Numbered from the stretch's first letter, positions 25,928 to 35,050 are shown. The stretch: DNA of 51,342 nucleotides from Limnohabitans sp. Rim8 (GCA_945897795.1 CAMDFT010000013.1:1-51342), one strand, 5' to 3'. Made by a program: numbers and translations. Notes: a model not told the origin generated them from the sequence alone.

Positions 25928-26518
25928 TCAGGCCAACAAGCGCTGGCGAATTTCCAGAGGACTCAGCACCTCAAGGGGTTCAGCACCACCGCCCGGAATG
26001 CCCACTTGGGTAGCGTTCAGCAGCATGGACACCATGACATAGGTGCCCGACAAGACCGTCAGATCCACCACCGCTTGCTCGCCCATGCGGGTCACGGCTT
26101 GTTGCCATAAAGCATCGGGCACGCGGTGGTTGAGCGAGAGCTGAATGCAAAAGTCATACACCAGGCGTTCGTCCTCTTGCATGCTGCTGGGCCGACGGCA
26201 TTGCTGCAAGTCGCGCATCACCGCATCCGACAAACCCGCCTTGCGCGCAATGGGTTCGTGCGCCCACCACTCGAATTGTGCGTTCGAGATGCGTGCCTGG
26301 ATCAGGATGGCGAATTCATTCAATCGTTTGTTGACCGAGGTCTTGAAGCGCAGGTAGTCCAGAAAATCAAAGGCACGGCGCGCCATGTCGGGACTGCGCA
26401 GCAGCGCGTTGTAAGGGCCGCCGAGCGCCGCGCTCGACACCTTGAGGATGTCATCGGCCAAGGGCCGCACGTCAGATAGCAATTCGTCGTAACGGATCTG
26501 GGCGAATCGTTCGGTCAT
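25928..26518 (-). CDS. Carboxymuconolactone decarboxylase family protein
   Basis: This 196-residue all-helical protein belongs to the CMD/AhpD-like superfamily. The region around LNEFAILIQARISNAQFEWWAHEP is the family core, but the CxxC of AhpD is absent: the position reads ARISNAQFEWWAH. It is therefore closer to the decarboxylase-like branch, with the histidine kept. It starts the group that includes the receptor and MFS transporter. The ATG at 26518 starts MTERFAQIRYDELL. Substrate unknown. Confidence 0.8.
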   Translation of the reverse strand: MTERFAQIRYDELLSDVRPLADDILKVSSAALGGPYNALLRSPDMARRAFDFLDYLRFKTSVNKRLNEFAILIQARISNAQFEWWAHEPIARKAGLSDAVMRDLQQCRRPSSMQEDERLVYDFCIQLSLNHRVPDALWQQAVTRMGEQAVVDLTVLSGTYVMVSMLLNATQVGIPGGGAEPLEVLSPLEIRQRLLA

Positions 26519-26813
26519 GAAGCGTTCCTGCAAAAAATGGGGAAGACACCAGCGCTCGATCACCAACACTTGAGCACCAACACTTGAGCACCAGCGCCTG
26601 TTCAGCCGCGTTGTACAGGCCAGATGCTCCGAGCAACGCGCCAACGTAACAACAAAGCACAGGCTGTTGAGTCACCCACATGACTGGCAAGCCACCACCA
26701 CGGGCCTGGGTCTGGGCCACACTTGCAGTTGCTTGCCCCTGCGTGGACGCTTTGGCCATGAACGCTTGGCCTGTTACGCTTTTACCCTTAACCCCTATGG
26801 ATGGAACCCTCCC
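26519..26813. other. Intergenic region with a short tandem repeat
   Basis: This 295-base divergent gap between the CMD-family gene and the GST gene should contain two promoters, but I see no convincing -35/-10 pair. It holds two adjacent copies of CACCAACACTTGAG (26561-26574 and 26575-26588) followed by a partial third copy. No gene on either strand is supported. Confidence 0.5.
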
Positions 26814-27512
26814 ATGCTGAAATTTTTCTTCAACGCTGCGCCCAACCCCATGAAGATCACCCTGCTGCTCGAAGAGCTGGGCCTGCCTTTTGAGGCCGTG
26901 CCGGTGGACACGCGCAAGGGCGAACAATTTGCGCCTGCCTTCCTGGCCGTCAACCCCAATGCCAAGGTGCCTGCCATCACCGATGGTGACGTGACCGTGT
27001 TCGACAGCAACGCCATCTTGCTTTACTTGGCCGACCGCGAACAAAAATTTGTGCCCTCCATGGCGCAAGCCAAAGAGCGCGGCGCAGCCCTGTCCTGGCT
27101 GCTGTTCATCGCCAGCGGCATCGGGCCGTTTTCAGGCCAGTCGGTGCACTTTCGCCATGCCGCACCCGAGCCCAAAGAATACGCCCTGAACCGCTATGAC
27201 TTTGAAGCCCACCGCCACTGGAGCGTGCTGGAAAAGCACTTGGCGCAAAACACCTACATGCTGGGCGAGCACTACAGCATCGTCGATATGGCCTTGTGGG
27301 GCTGGGCCCGCATGTTGCCTCATGTGCTGGGCACGGGGGAAGCCACCTGGACGCAGTACCCCCACATCAAACGCCTGCTGGATTTGGTCAACGCCCGCCC
27401 AGCGGCCCAGCGCGCCGAAGCCTTCAGAACGAAATACACCTTCAAGACCGAAATGGACGCGGATGCCAAGAAATTCATGTTCCCGCAAAACGAGCGGCTG
27501 AACAAAGCCTGA
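26814..27512 (+). CDS. Glutathione S-transferase family protein
   Basis: A 232-residue cytosolic GST. The thioredoxin-like N-terminal domain carries FFNAAPNPMKITLLLEEL and the cis-proline/glutathione-binding stretch NAKVPAITDGD followed by FDSNAILLYLAD. The C-terminal helical domain has YMLGEHYSIVDMALWGW. It resembles the YfcG/YghU-like branch that binds glutathione through N-terminal Asn/Thr rather than a Ser or Tyr. The ATG at 26814 begins the first strand directly. It is followed eight bases later by an unknown gene. Confidence 0.9.
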   Translation: MLKFFFNAAPNPMKITLLLEELGLPFEAVPVDTRKGEQFAPAFLAVNPNAKVPAITDGDVTVFDSNAILLYLADREQKFVPSMAQAKERGAALSWLLFIASGIGPFSGQSVHFRHAAPEPKEYALNRYDFEAHRHWSVLEKHLAQNTYMLGEHYSIVDMALWGWARMLPHVLGTGEATWTQYPHIKRLLDLVNARPAAQRAEAFRTKYTFKTEMDADAKKFMFPQNERLNKA

Positions 27513-27520
27513 GGCCCACC

Positions 27521-28225
27521 GTGAGCCTGACGGGTGGGTGGCAGTGGCATTGGCGTGCCTGGCGTTCGCAAAAACGTTGGGCACCTGCTGCGGCACAAAT
27601 TTCAGATTGGCTGCTGGCGCAAGCCATGCCGCGCCAACAACTGGTGTTGATCGGACCGAGCGCAGGCTGGATGCTGCCCCCCGAATGGCTGACTCAGTTT
27701 GAGGAAGTGCATGCCTGGGACATCGACCCCTTGGCGGCACCTTTGTTTCGGTGGCGTCATGGTCAGGCTTTAAAGCGTGCAGGCACGCGCCTAACCCTGC
27801 ACACAGGCGATGGCTTGGCGCAACTCGATGAATGGACACGCACCCTGCCGAACGCCTTCTTCTGGTTTGACAACGTCCTGGGGCAATTGCGTTTCACAGA
27901 CCCATCGCCGGATGCCGTAGAGCAGCGTTTGAAAAATTTGCAGCGCCAACTCGAGACCGTTTCATGGGGCAGCGTCCATGACCGAATGTCTGGACGCCAC
28001 ACCCCTGGCACCCTCTTTCCGATGGGCCGCCACAGTTTGGCCGGATTGGCCATGGAAACCCCAGAAGGGCAGGCCTGGTTGCTCCAAATGGGGGCCATCA
28101 GTCCTTGGCTGGACCACTTGACCGAAGGCGTCTTGCCCAAAGGCACGCCCGTGCAGCACACTGCGTGGCCATTCAAACCGAGGTATGCGCATTGGCTCGA
28201 AATGGGCTGGACTGGGCCGTCTTAA
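27521..28225 (+). CDS. Conserved hypothetical protein with possible methyltransferase-like fold
   Basis: I do not recognise the family. The 234-residue product starts with GTG at 27521, eight bases after the GST stop; no in-frame ATG is better placed. A pattern near residues 37-70, LVLIGPSAGWMLP followed by VHAWDIDPLAAPLF, resembles the glycine-rich loop and acidic residue of Rossmann-type SAM-binding proteins, and a later DGLAQLDEW and FFWFDNVLGQL fit strands 3 and 4. Any activity is speculative. The 3' end overlaps the convergent GNAT gene by four bases. Confidence 0.6.
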   Translation: MSLTGGWQWHWRAWRSQKRWAPAAAQISDWLLAQAMPRQQLVLIGPSAGWMLPPEWLTQFEEVHAWDIDPLAAPLFRWRHGQALKRAGTRLTLHTGDGLAQLDEWTRTLPNAFFWFDNVLGQLRFTDPSPDAVEQRLKNLQRQLETVSWGSVHDRMSGRHTPGTLFPMGRHSLAGLAMETPEGQAWLLQMGAISPWLDHLTEGVLPKGTPVQHTAWPFKPRYAHWLEMGWTGPS

Positions 28226-28713
28226 TTTCCCAGATCCAGCGCCCAGTACTGACCCACCAGATCGTGTCCAAACGAATGGTGGGGCTCTTCGGACAACAAC
28301 ACAAAACCTGCGGTTTGGTAGATGTGCCTGGCCGCATGCAGGATGTCGTTGGTCCACAAAGTCAATTTGGGATAGCCCCGGTCTTTGGCAAAAGCGATGC
28401 ATTCCTGGGTCAAGCGCCGTCCCAGTCCGGTGCCGCGCATCTCGGGCTCCACGTACAGCAAGCGCAGCTTGGCCTCGGTGTCTGAGACCTTGACCACAAA
28501 CGACGAACCCACCACCCGACCCTCACACTCGGCGATCCAGGCGTTTTCTTTTACCGGGTCAAAGTTTTTCACGAACTGCGCGGCAATCTCGGCCACCAAG
28601 GCCTCGAAGGTGCCGTCCCAGCCGTATTCCTGCGCGTACAACATGCCTTGTCGATGCGCCACCCAGCCGATGTCGCCCACTTGCAGGCCGCGCAAAACAA
28701 TGTTGGGCGTCAT
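28222..28713 (-). CDS. GNAT family N-acetyltransferase
   Basis: This 163-residue acetyl-CoA-dependent acetyltransferase has the GNAT core: strand 4 LRLLYVEPEMRGTGLGRRL with the pyrophosphate-binding R/Q-x-x-G-x-G/A loop, and the C-terminal LTLWTNDILHAARHIYQTAG. Its ATG overlaps the stop of the lyase gene (ATGA), so it is the last gene of the long minus-strand catabolic operon. Either it acetylates a pathway intermediate or it rides along; the substrate is unknown. Confidence 0.88.
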   Translation of the reverse strand: MTPNIVLRGLQVGDIGWVAHRQGMLYAQEYGWDGTFEALVAEIAAQFVKNFDPVKENAWIAECEGRVVGSSFVVKVSDTEAKLRLLYVEPEMRGTGLGRRLTQECIAFAKDRGYPKLTLWTNDILHAARHIYQTAGFVLLSEEPHHSFGHDLVGQYWALDLGN

Positions 28714-29606
28714 GCCTTGTCACCGTTTTCATAACGCTGACCCAGCGCCAGCAATTGCGGTGTTTCAATGACCGCATTCAGGCCATCAAAATCAAGCATC
28801 TTTTCTTGCCAAGGCCGCGTGGTCTGGTGGGTGTGCAGGCTGGCGTAATAGCCTTGTAGCGTGTGCAGCACGGCCCGCGCCGTGCCGCCGGGGAAAATCA
28901 CGATTTTAAAACCGCGCTCGCCCAACTCGGCCGCGCTTTGCACCGGCGTTTTGCCACCCTCGACCATGTTGGCCAGCAGGGGAACACGTTTGGCAAACTG
29001 CGCACAGGCACGGTTCATCTGCTCGTCCGAGCGCAGGGCTTCGATGAACAAGGCATCGACGCCGCACTCCAGGTAGCGCTCGGCGCGCTCCAGAGCGGCA
29101 TCCAAACCTTCCACGGCCACCGCATCGGTGCGCGCCAGGATCAGGGTGTTGGGGTTGTGCCGGGCATCCAGGGCGGCGCGCAGTTTGCCCTGCATCTCGG
29201 CCACCGGTACCACGCCCTTGCCGTCCAGATGGCCGCAGCGTTTGGGGAAAGTCTGGTCTTCGATCTGGACCATCGCAGCCCCGGCGCGCTCAAAATCGCG
29301 CACCGTGCGCTGGGTGTTGAGCGCATTGCCAAAGCCGGTGTCGGCGTCCACGATCACCGGAATGTTGACGCGATCGGTGATGTGCGCCAAGGTCTGCGCC
29401 ACTTCGGTGGCGGTGGTCAGGCCAATGTCCGATCGGCCCAAGCGCGTGTAAGCGATCGATGCACCCGACAAATACAGCGCTTCAAAGCCGGCTTGCTGCG
29501 CCACCAACGCGGTGAGCGCGTCGTACACACCGGGGGCCAGCAAGGCCTGCGGTTGTTGCAGGCGATTCGCCAAAGAGGCCTGCTTGTCGTAGAGGTTATG
29601 GTTCAT
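28710..29606 (-). CDS. Isocitrate lyase/PEP mutase family C-C lyase
   Basis: This 298-residue TIM-barrel protein belongs to the family of 2-methylisocitrate lyase, 2,3-dimethylmalate lyase and oxaloacetate decarboxylase. Visible motifs are LYLSGASIAYTRLGRSDIG, the Mg-binding VIVDADTGFGN (Asp87, Asp89) and the lyase-type KRCGH with Cys124, which favours true carbon-carbon cleavage over decarboxylation. The product should be a 2-oxo or glyoxylate-like acid plus a carboxylate. The ATG at 29606 overlaps the FAD gene stop (ATGA). Together with the aconitase-family pair upstream it recalls dimethylmalate cleavage in nicotinate fermentation. Its base composition is closer to the left flank than to the rest of the operon. 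Confidence 0.88.
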   Translation of the reverse strand: MNHNLYDKQASLANRLQQPQALLAPGVYDALTALVAQQAGFEALYLSGASIAYTRLGRSDIGLTTATEVAQTLAHITDRVNIPVIVDADTGFGNALNTQRTVRDFERAGAAMVQIEDQTFPKRCGHLDGKGVVPVAEMQGKLRAALDARHNPNTLILARTDAVAVEGLDAALERAERYLECGVDALFIEALRSDEQMNRACAQFAKRVPLLANMVEGGKTPVQSAAELGERGFKIVIFPGGTARAVLHTLQGYYASLHTHQTTRPWQEKMLDFDGLNAVIETPQLLALGQRYENGDKA

Positions 29607-31051
29607 CGAATGGTTCCTTTCGATCGATTCGGCTGATATTCGGGGTTGAGTTGATTGGCCGCCGTGCCAGCTGCGATCCAGCCACCACCAATGGCGCTGA
29701 GCAATCCATTGCCCGACAAATAGCCCCACACCTCATTTCCAGAAACACCGCGTGCCGCGCCACCGGCAGCCAACAAATTGGGGAGCGGTCGTCCGTCCTC
29801 ACGCAATACACGACAGGTCGCATCAATGTCCAGCCCACCCTGTGTGTGAAACAGCGCGCCTGTGACCTTGACAGCGTAATAAGGCGCTTGCAATGTGCGT
29901 TTGAATACTCTGCCCAAACCATCGGCTTGCTGAGGTCCCACTTGGTCCAAAGTCGCTTGCAGTGTTTCAACACTGCAGCCCATTGTGGCGGCCAGTTCCT
30001 GGATGGTATTGGCCTTGCGAACAGCCCCTGCTTTTTCTGCTTCGACAAAATCTGGAAATTTTCGGGCCATGTCCAGCAAGGGGCCATCAAAGACATTCCA
30101 GGCGATATTTCCAGGCTGATCCAGCACGTTCACGGCGGCCTCGGAATAGCCTTGTGTCTCATCATGGAAGCGGCGGCCTTCGCCATTGATCTGAACCCCA
30201 CCCTCCATGATGATCGCCCAGGTCATGAGCGCGCCTTGCGGCGTGACCCAAGAGCCGTGGCCTTGGTAACCACCCAAGTCGGCCAAACGCGCACCCATGG
30301 CTTTGCCCCAGGCAATCGCGCTGCCATCGTTGCCGACGTGACCGCCGAACGCCGCATTGCGCATGGCGGGCAACATCTCGTTGACCATCGCGGCATTGCC
30401 GCCATACCCATTGCAAGCCAGCACCAAAACATCACAGGCGAGTCGCTCCAACGAGCCATCCGGCCGCCTGCAGCCCACACCTAAAACCCTGTCGTTGTCA
30501 TCCATCCAGATCTCACGCACCAGCGCCTGAGTCAATGTATCAGCGCCTGCCTGACTGGCAGTCCGCTCCATTGCCGCCATGAGGGCAAGGCCAGTGTGCT
30601 CGGGGACGGCATGCATTCTGCGCACACGATGACCTGGAAACAAAAATCCATCCAGGACTTCAAATTTGATTCCCTTTTCCTCTAGGGCATCAATGGCCTG
30701 AGACACCGCTTGGGTGTAGGCTTGCACCAAATGGGGTGCTGCCTGTCCATGGGATTTGGCCACCACATCCTGGGCAAATGCCGCATGGGAGTCCTCAATG
30801 CCCAAGGACTTTTGCAAACGGGTTTGTGCCGCCGGAACAAAACCTGATGACAAGGCGGTTGACCCGCTGGGCACGGCATCACGCTCCAGCAAGACGCATT
30901 CAACATCCGCCATCCTGAGTCGGATGGCTGTGGTCAGCCCACAAGCACCCGACCCCACGATCAACACGGGAACATGCGGGGTTTCTTCTGGCATGGTCGC
31001 AGACCGAACCACGGTTGGAGAAGAATTGGGGGCAGTGGCTTGCATGTTCAT
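29603..31051 (-). CDS. FAD-dependent oxidoreductase, fumarate reductase flavoprotein-like
   Basis: This 482-residue protein belongs to the FAD_binding_2 group (fumarate reductase, urocanate reductase, 3-ketosteroid dehydrogenase). It has the dinucleotide motif VLIVGSGACGLTTAIRL at about residues 29-45, LLERDAVPSGSTALSSG, and the C-terminal GGLDIDATCRVL and GGAARGVSGNEVWGYLSGN with the FAD-contacting end. No signal peptide or heme site is seen, so it is probably cytoplasmic. It would oxidise or reduce a C-C bond next to a carboxylate. It overlaps the LeuD-like gene and the lyase gene as ATGA at both ends. Confidence 0.87.
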   Translation of the reverse strand: MNMQATAPNSSPTVVRSATMPEETPHVPVLIVGSGACGLTTAIRLRMADVECVLLERDAVPSGSTALSSGFVPAAQTRLQKSLGIEDSHAAFAQDVVAKSHGQAAPHLVQAYTQAVSQAIDALEEKGIKFEVLDGFLFPGHRVRRMHAVPEHTGLALMAAMERTASQAGADTLTQALVREIWMDDNDRVLGVGCRRPDGSLERLACDVLVLACNGYGGNAAMVNEMLPAMRNAAFGGHVGNDGSAIAWGKAMGARLADLGGYQGHGSWVTPQGALMTWAIIMEGGVQINGEGRRFHDETQGYSEAAVNVLDQPGNIAWNVFDGPLLDMARKFPDFVEAEKAGAVRKANTIQELAATMGCSVETLQATLDQVGPQQADGLGRVFKRTLQAPYYAVKVTGALFHTQGGLDIDATCRVLREDGRPLPNLLAAGGAARGVSGNEVWGYLSGNGLLSAIGGGWIAAGTAANQLNPEYQPNRSKGTIR

Positions 31052-31539
31052 GATGGCCTTTTGATGCGCTGACGAAGTTGATTCATGAGGCCTCCGGCCT
31101 CGACCATGTTCAGAAGAAAATCAGGAATGGGGTCGCATGAGATGCGCGATCCATCAGGGGCCGTGAGAGTCAAGGTCTCCAGATCCAGCCCGAGGGACTG
31201 CAAATCCTTGAAAGCCGATGTGTCACGGCAGGTCAAAAGAAGCAACCCCAAATTGAACGCATTGCGAAAGAAAAGTCCACTGAAAGAAGGTGCAATGACG
31301 GCCCTGATGCCCAGATGAACGAGTGCGCCAGCAGCCTGCTCACGCGAAGAACCAATGCCAAAATTTGGACCAGCCACAATCACATCGCCCCTTTGGGCCT
31401 CTCTTGCAAATTCAGATCGAACCGCTTCAAGGCAATGGGGTGCAATACCCTCAATCCCCAACTTCATGTAAGCCCCAGGTGCCAGTGCATCGGTGTCGAT
31501 GTCCGCACCCAAAATCCAGACTCGGTGGGATGTGATCAT
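31048..31539 (-). CDS. Aconitase-family hydro-lyase small subunit (LeuD-like)
   Basis: This 163-residue swivel-domain subunit is of the 3-isopropylmalate dehydratase type. It starts RVWILGADIDTDALAPGAYM and carries the catalytic loop GPNFGIGSSREQAAGAL. The substrate-specificity loop reads PGAYMKLGIEG, unlike the usual PARYL of leucine enzymes. The true start is the ATG at 31539, which overlaps the large-subunit stop as ATGA. Given the catabolic setting and the lack of leuA or leuB, it likely hydrates another unsaturated dicarboxylate, as DmdB does in dimethylmaleate hydration; this is inference. Confidence 0.88.
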   Translation of the reverse strand: MITSHRVWILGADIDTDALAPGAYMKLGIEGIAPHCLEAVRSEFAREAQRGDVIVAGPNFGIGSSREQAAGALVHLGIRAVIAPSFSGLFFRNAFNLGLLLLTCRDTSAFKDLQSLGLDLETLTLTAPDGSRISCDPIPDFLLNMVEAGGLMNQLRQRIKRPS

Positions 31540-32831
31540 GCCAATGCCTCTCTTGGATCGCTGATGAAACCGCGCAAAGCGGATGCCGCTACGGTATAGG
31601 GCGAAGCAAGATAAACCTGCGCCGTGGCCGAACCCATGCGCCCCTTGAAATTCCGAGCCGTTGTGGCAATCACATTGGCACCATCCGGAATACTGCCACC
31701 ATAGCCTGAGCAAGCCCCACAGGTTGTGGGCAGGACTTCGGCTCCGGCATCGCGCAACACCGACATCACCCCTTCATTTTCTGCTTGGCTTTGGTCCGCC
31801 AAACTGGCGGGTGCCACCATCAGCCTCACACCCTGAGCAACCCGCTTGCCTTTGAAAATTTGGGCTGCCGCACGCAAATCGTCGAGCTTGGCCCCCGTAC
31901 ACGCACCGATGTAGGCCACCTGTACTGCAACGTTTTGGAATTCGTTGACTGCATGGGTGTTGGCTGGACTGTGGGGTGCGGCCACCTGGGGCGCCAGATC
32001 GGCAGCATTGAATCGGTGGACCAGGGCATAGGCTTCGTCATCGGTGTGCCAATGCCCAAGGTGGATGTCATCTTTTGACACGCCGTTTTTCACAAGCCAA
32101 TCTTGCGTCACTTCATCGGGTGCTATTAACCCCACTTGTGCACCCATTTCAGCGCTCATGTTGGACATCGTCATACGCTCTTGCATGGACAAGGCCTGCA
32201 CCGCTGGACCACAAAATTCAACCGCTTGATAGTCGCCCCCATTCATGCCAAATTGACCAATCATGTGGAGCATCATGTCTTTGGCCGTCAAACCCACGGG
32301 CAGTTGACCGTCCCACCACATGCGCCTCGTCTGCGGAACACGGACCCATATCTCACCTGTCACCACAACACCCAGCATTTCGGTGCTCCCAATACCGAAC
32401 ATGTAAGTGCCAAATGCTCCGCCGGTCGGGGAGTGTGAATCTCCGCCGACACAGAACATGCCCGGACGCAAATGTCCCTTTTGTGGCAACACGACATGGC
32501 AAATACCCTGGCTGTCATACACATGCGGAAGCTTCTGATCCTGGGCCCACTCACGGGCTATGCGTATGATGCGGCGCGAGTCCTCATCTTGCTCGGGCAC
32601 GTAATGGTCCATGACAAGAACCACCCGTGATTTGTCCCAAATTTCGGCCCCCAGCTCTTCCAGCATCGGTTTCAGCCGCCTGGGTCCCGATGAGTCGTGA
32701 AACATGGCCAAGTCCACTTTACAGCTGATGATGTCTCCCACGGCCACGTGAGATCGACACGACGCTTGAGCAATCAACTTTTGCGCCAAGGTTTGGGGGA
32801 TGGGCGTTTGCGTTGTCATGTCACTGTCCAT
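31536..32831 (-). CDS. Aconitase-family hydro-lyase large subunit (LeuC-like)
   Basis: The 431-residue large subunit binds the [4Fe-4S] cluster through Cys311 (IGACTGAKLDDLR), Cys371 and Cys374 (TTCGACSG). Substrate-binding MDHYVPEQ and GDSHSPTGGAFGT are present. It is slightly longer than the archaeal-type LeuC/HacA/DmdA proteins that it resembles, and ACTGAK replaces the SCTNGR of leucine enzymes. Together with the small subunit it should interconvert a hydroxy-dicarboxylate and an unsaturated dicarboxylate. It follows the regulator gene by 23 bases; an internal ATG at 32819 is an alternative start. Confidence 0.9.
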   Translation of the reverse strand: MDSDMTTQTPIPQTLAQKLIAQASCRSHVAVGDIISCKVDLAMFHDSSGPRRLKPMLEELGAEIWDKSRVVLVMDHYVPEQDEDSRRIIRIAREWAQDQKLPHVYDSQGICHVVLPQKGHLRPGMFCVGGDSHSPTGGAFGTYMFGIGSTEMLGVVVTGEIWVRVPQTRRMWWDGQLPVGLTAKDMMLHMIGQFGMNGGDYQAVEFCGPAVQALSMQERMTMSNMSAEMGAQVGLIAPDEVTQDWLVKNGVSKDDIHLGHWHTDDEAYALVHRFNAADLAPQVAAPHSPANTHAVNEFQNVAVQVAYIGACTGAKLDDLRAAAQIFKGKRVAQGVRLMVAPASLADQSQAENEGVMSVLRDAGAEVLPTTCGACSGYGGSIPDGANVIATTARNFKGRMGSATAQVYLASPYTVAASALRGFISDPREALA

Positions 32832-32854
32832 GTGATTGGGGTAAGAGGAGGTTT

Positions 32855-33646
32855 TCAGGCACGGATTTCCTTGGCCACAATGCGGGCGTCAATGCCACCC
32901 ACTTGCGACAACTCCATTTGGTATTCGTAGCGATCGGGACGGTACAAGCCATGCAACAAGAGGACAGGGCGATCGGCGGCGTCAAAAACCAAGCGGCGAA
33001 CCGACAACAATGCCGTACCCACAGCCACCTCGAGCTCCTGCGCCACTTGAGCATCTGCCTGCCTGGCTGAAACTGTTTGCATCGCACGACCCAGTTCAAT
33101 GCCTGACTCTTCCAGCAATTGCAAAATGGGCTTTTGTATCAAGTCACGCTGAACTATGCCCTTGACGATCGATTCCGGACAATAGGTGGTGATGTGCGAT
33201 ACAGGTCCCTCCTGCGTGCTGCGTCGACGCGCTGCCTTGCGTATCTTTGAACCCGGTGCCACCTGCAAGGTCAAGGCCAAACTGTCCGAAGCCTGAATCA
33301 CGCGCCAGTCCAGCACTTTGACGGTGGTGCCCCGACTCACACTCACGATGTTTTCCAGCAGACCCGTCAATTTGGTGGAGGGATGTCCCAGTGTCAACTC
33401 ATTTGACTGGCGGGCCCCCAGTTCTTTGCGGGTGGCGGGCCTCGTGCCTCGCCCAGCCTCGCGCACAATCAAACCATCTTCTGCAAGAAGTTCAAGAGCG
33501 CGGCGCACCGTCACACGACCTACGCCAAACTGTTGGGTTAACGCCAACTCACTCGGCAGACCCAGTGCGAAGCGCCCCTCGTCCAGTTGTTCACGCAACA
33601 CCAGATAAATCTGATGGTATTTGGTTAAAGGCAAAGAAGTAACCAT
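32855..33646 (-). CDS. GntR family regulator with UTRA ligand domain (HutC type)
   Basis: This 263-residue regulator has an N-terminal winged helix (residues about 8-75; LPSELALTQQFGVGRVTVRRALELL) and a C-terminal UTRA domain (about 95-255) ending in LLHGLYRPDRYEYQMEL. HutC-type proteins usually repress a pathway until its substrate or an intermediate binds the UTRA domain. It lies within the minus-strand operon, six bases after the AtuA-like gene, so it is probably autoregulated along with the pathway. The matching inverted repeats at 40762-40785 and 43098-43115 are candidate operators. Confidence 0.92.
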   Translation of the reverse strand: MVTSLPLTKYHQIYLVLREQLDEGRFALGLPSELALTQQFGVGRVTVRRALELLAEDGLIVREAGRGTRPATRKELGARQSNELTLGHPSTKLTGLLENIVSVSRGTTVKVLDWRVIQASDSLALTLQVAPGSKIRKAARRRSTQEGPVSHITTYCPESIVKGIVQRDLIQKPILQLLEESGIELGRAMQTVSARQADAQVAQELEVAVGTALLSVRRLVFDAADRPVLLLHGLYRPDRYEYQMELSQVGGIDARIVAKEIRA

Positions 33647-33652
33647 GGGAAC

Positions 33653-35050
33653 TCATTGAATCCATGCTGGCGCAATGGACTGGGCTTCGACTTGAAAGAT
33701 TTGATCCAAAGGGGCGTTGTGCATCACATGGTAGAGAACAAACCGATAGGCCTCGCGTCCAGCCAGTTCAGGGGGGGTGAAACAAAACGCCAAATTGCCT
33801 GCTGTCGTCAGCCGCTGTGGAAACGCGTGATGCAACAAATTTTGTTTAAAAACAGACGCCACAGTCATGGCCATGTCCGCATCATGTGCAAGGAACTCAA
33901 CCACCAACCCGGCCTCATGGCTGCTGAACTGCTCTGGCGGCAATGTTCGAACAGCGCCCTGCCCATAAATGTGCGGCAGAACACGCCAATCGCCGGGCAA
34001 GAGGGTGCGCACCTTTTCCTCAACGGCAGCAAGCGCTTCGGGCAAACAAGTCAAAAGACCTGGATCGGCAACGCCAGCGATCAACACCACACGGCTGCCG
34101 ACATAAGCAGCCCCTTCAATTTTCAAGGTAGGGTTTTCACGTGGCACAAACTCGGCACCCCTGACGCGGGTTCGGTGCGCATCCACAGCTTCATACCGCG
34201 CTCCGTGCAAGCGCAAGGTTCCTCCGGGCTCTTCGACTTCGTAGGGATTGGCTTGCTCGTACAAGGCATGCGCTGCAACCGAAGCGGGCGTAGCATGACA
34301 CGCTGGATTCATGCTTTCGAGCGTAAATCCATCTGCATCCAATGTGGCCAGCATCGCATCACGTCCGCCGGGCTGGCAACACAAGGATGTGCACTCTATA
34401 ACTTTGGCCATGTGCAAAGACAAGCCCACCGGATAACCCAGTAATTCCGGGAATACTGAAAAAATGGCGGTGTCGCACGCACGCCCAGCGAGCACAACAT
34501 CCGGGTCAAGTGCTAGCGCCCTCGCCAGTGTTTCTGTGCCACATTGACCCACAATGTGTTGGCAGTTGATCACATCATCTGCAGATGGCTCTGGCATCGG
34601 TCCAATCGGCTCCAACTCGCCCTTGTTCAAGCTGGTCAAGACCATTTCCGCATGCAAATCACTCTTCACAGTGACGAGTCGAAATGACAAACCTTTTTCG
34701 CAAGCGATCTCGCGCAACACCGCCACGGTGGCCTCCAAGTGAGGTCGCGCACCGGCCGTTCCGGCAGAACCGATGATCAATGGCACACCCGCATTCAGGC
34801 TGGCGGTCAAAACCAGCGCCAAATCACGCTTGACCATGGTCATCGGCGCCGCCATTTCACCTGACCCAAGGTAGTAAGGGCCAGGATCGATGGAGCCCAT
34901 GTCACAGCCAACCACATGCGGCTGTCGGGCCATACCGCGTTCAAATGACGCCTGCGGAATTCCAAATCCAAGCTGGCCCGAAGCGGCCAGAATTCTCAAG
35001 GGCTCATGTCCCACACGGTGACGACTCAGCAGTCTTACTGTGGCGTGCAT
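33653..35050 (-). CDS. AtuA/DUF1446 family protein
   Basis: This 465-residue protein matches the AtuA-like DUF1446 family, named after a gene of the acyclic terpene pathway, whose biochemical role is not established. Recognisable stretches are VVGCDMGSIDPGPYYLGSG, IIGSAGTAGARPHLE and VVLAGRACDTAIFS. The family's small partner DUF4387 is encoded just before it; the two are fused in some bacteria. The ATG at 35050 shares a base with that gene's stop (TGATG), fixing the start over a TTG at 35053. No CoA carboxylase genes of the terpene pathway are present, so a different pathway is meant. Confidence 0.85.
   Translation of the reverse strand: MHATVRLLSRHRVGHEPLRILAASGQLGFGIPQASFERGMARQPHVVGCDMGSIDPGPYYLGSGEMAAPMTMVKRDLALVLTASLNAGVPLIIGSAGTAGARPHLEATVAVLREIACEKGLSFRLVTVKSDLHAEMVLTSLNKGELEPIGPMPEPSADDVINCQHIVGQCGTETLARALALDPDVVLAGRACDTAIFSVFPELLGYPVGLSLHMAKVIECTSLCCQPGGRDAMLATLDADGFTLESMNPACHATPASVAAHALYEQANPYEVEEPGGTLRLHGARYEAVDAHRTRVRGAEFVPRENPTLKIEGAAYVGSRVVLIAGVADPGLLTCLPEALAAVEEKVRTLLPGDWRVLPHIYGQGAVRTLPPEQFSSHEAGLVVEFLAHDADMAMTVASVFKQNLLHHAFPQRLTTAGNLAFCFTPPELAGREAYRFVLYHVMHNAPLDQIFQVEAQSIAPAWIQ

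Noticed and set aside
26561-26588. 14-base tandem repeat as start of a CRISPR array
   Set aside because: Only two and a half adjacent copies without spacers; probably local slippage.
31048-32831. leuC/leuD of leucine biosynthesis
   Set aside because: No leuA or leuB is near, the specificity loops differ from leucine enzymes, and the genes are coupled to catabolic genes, so a biosynthetic name was not given.
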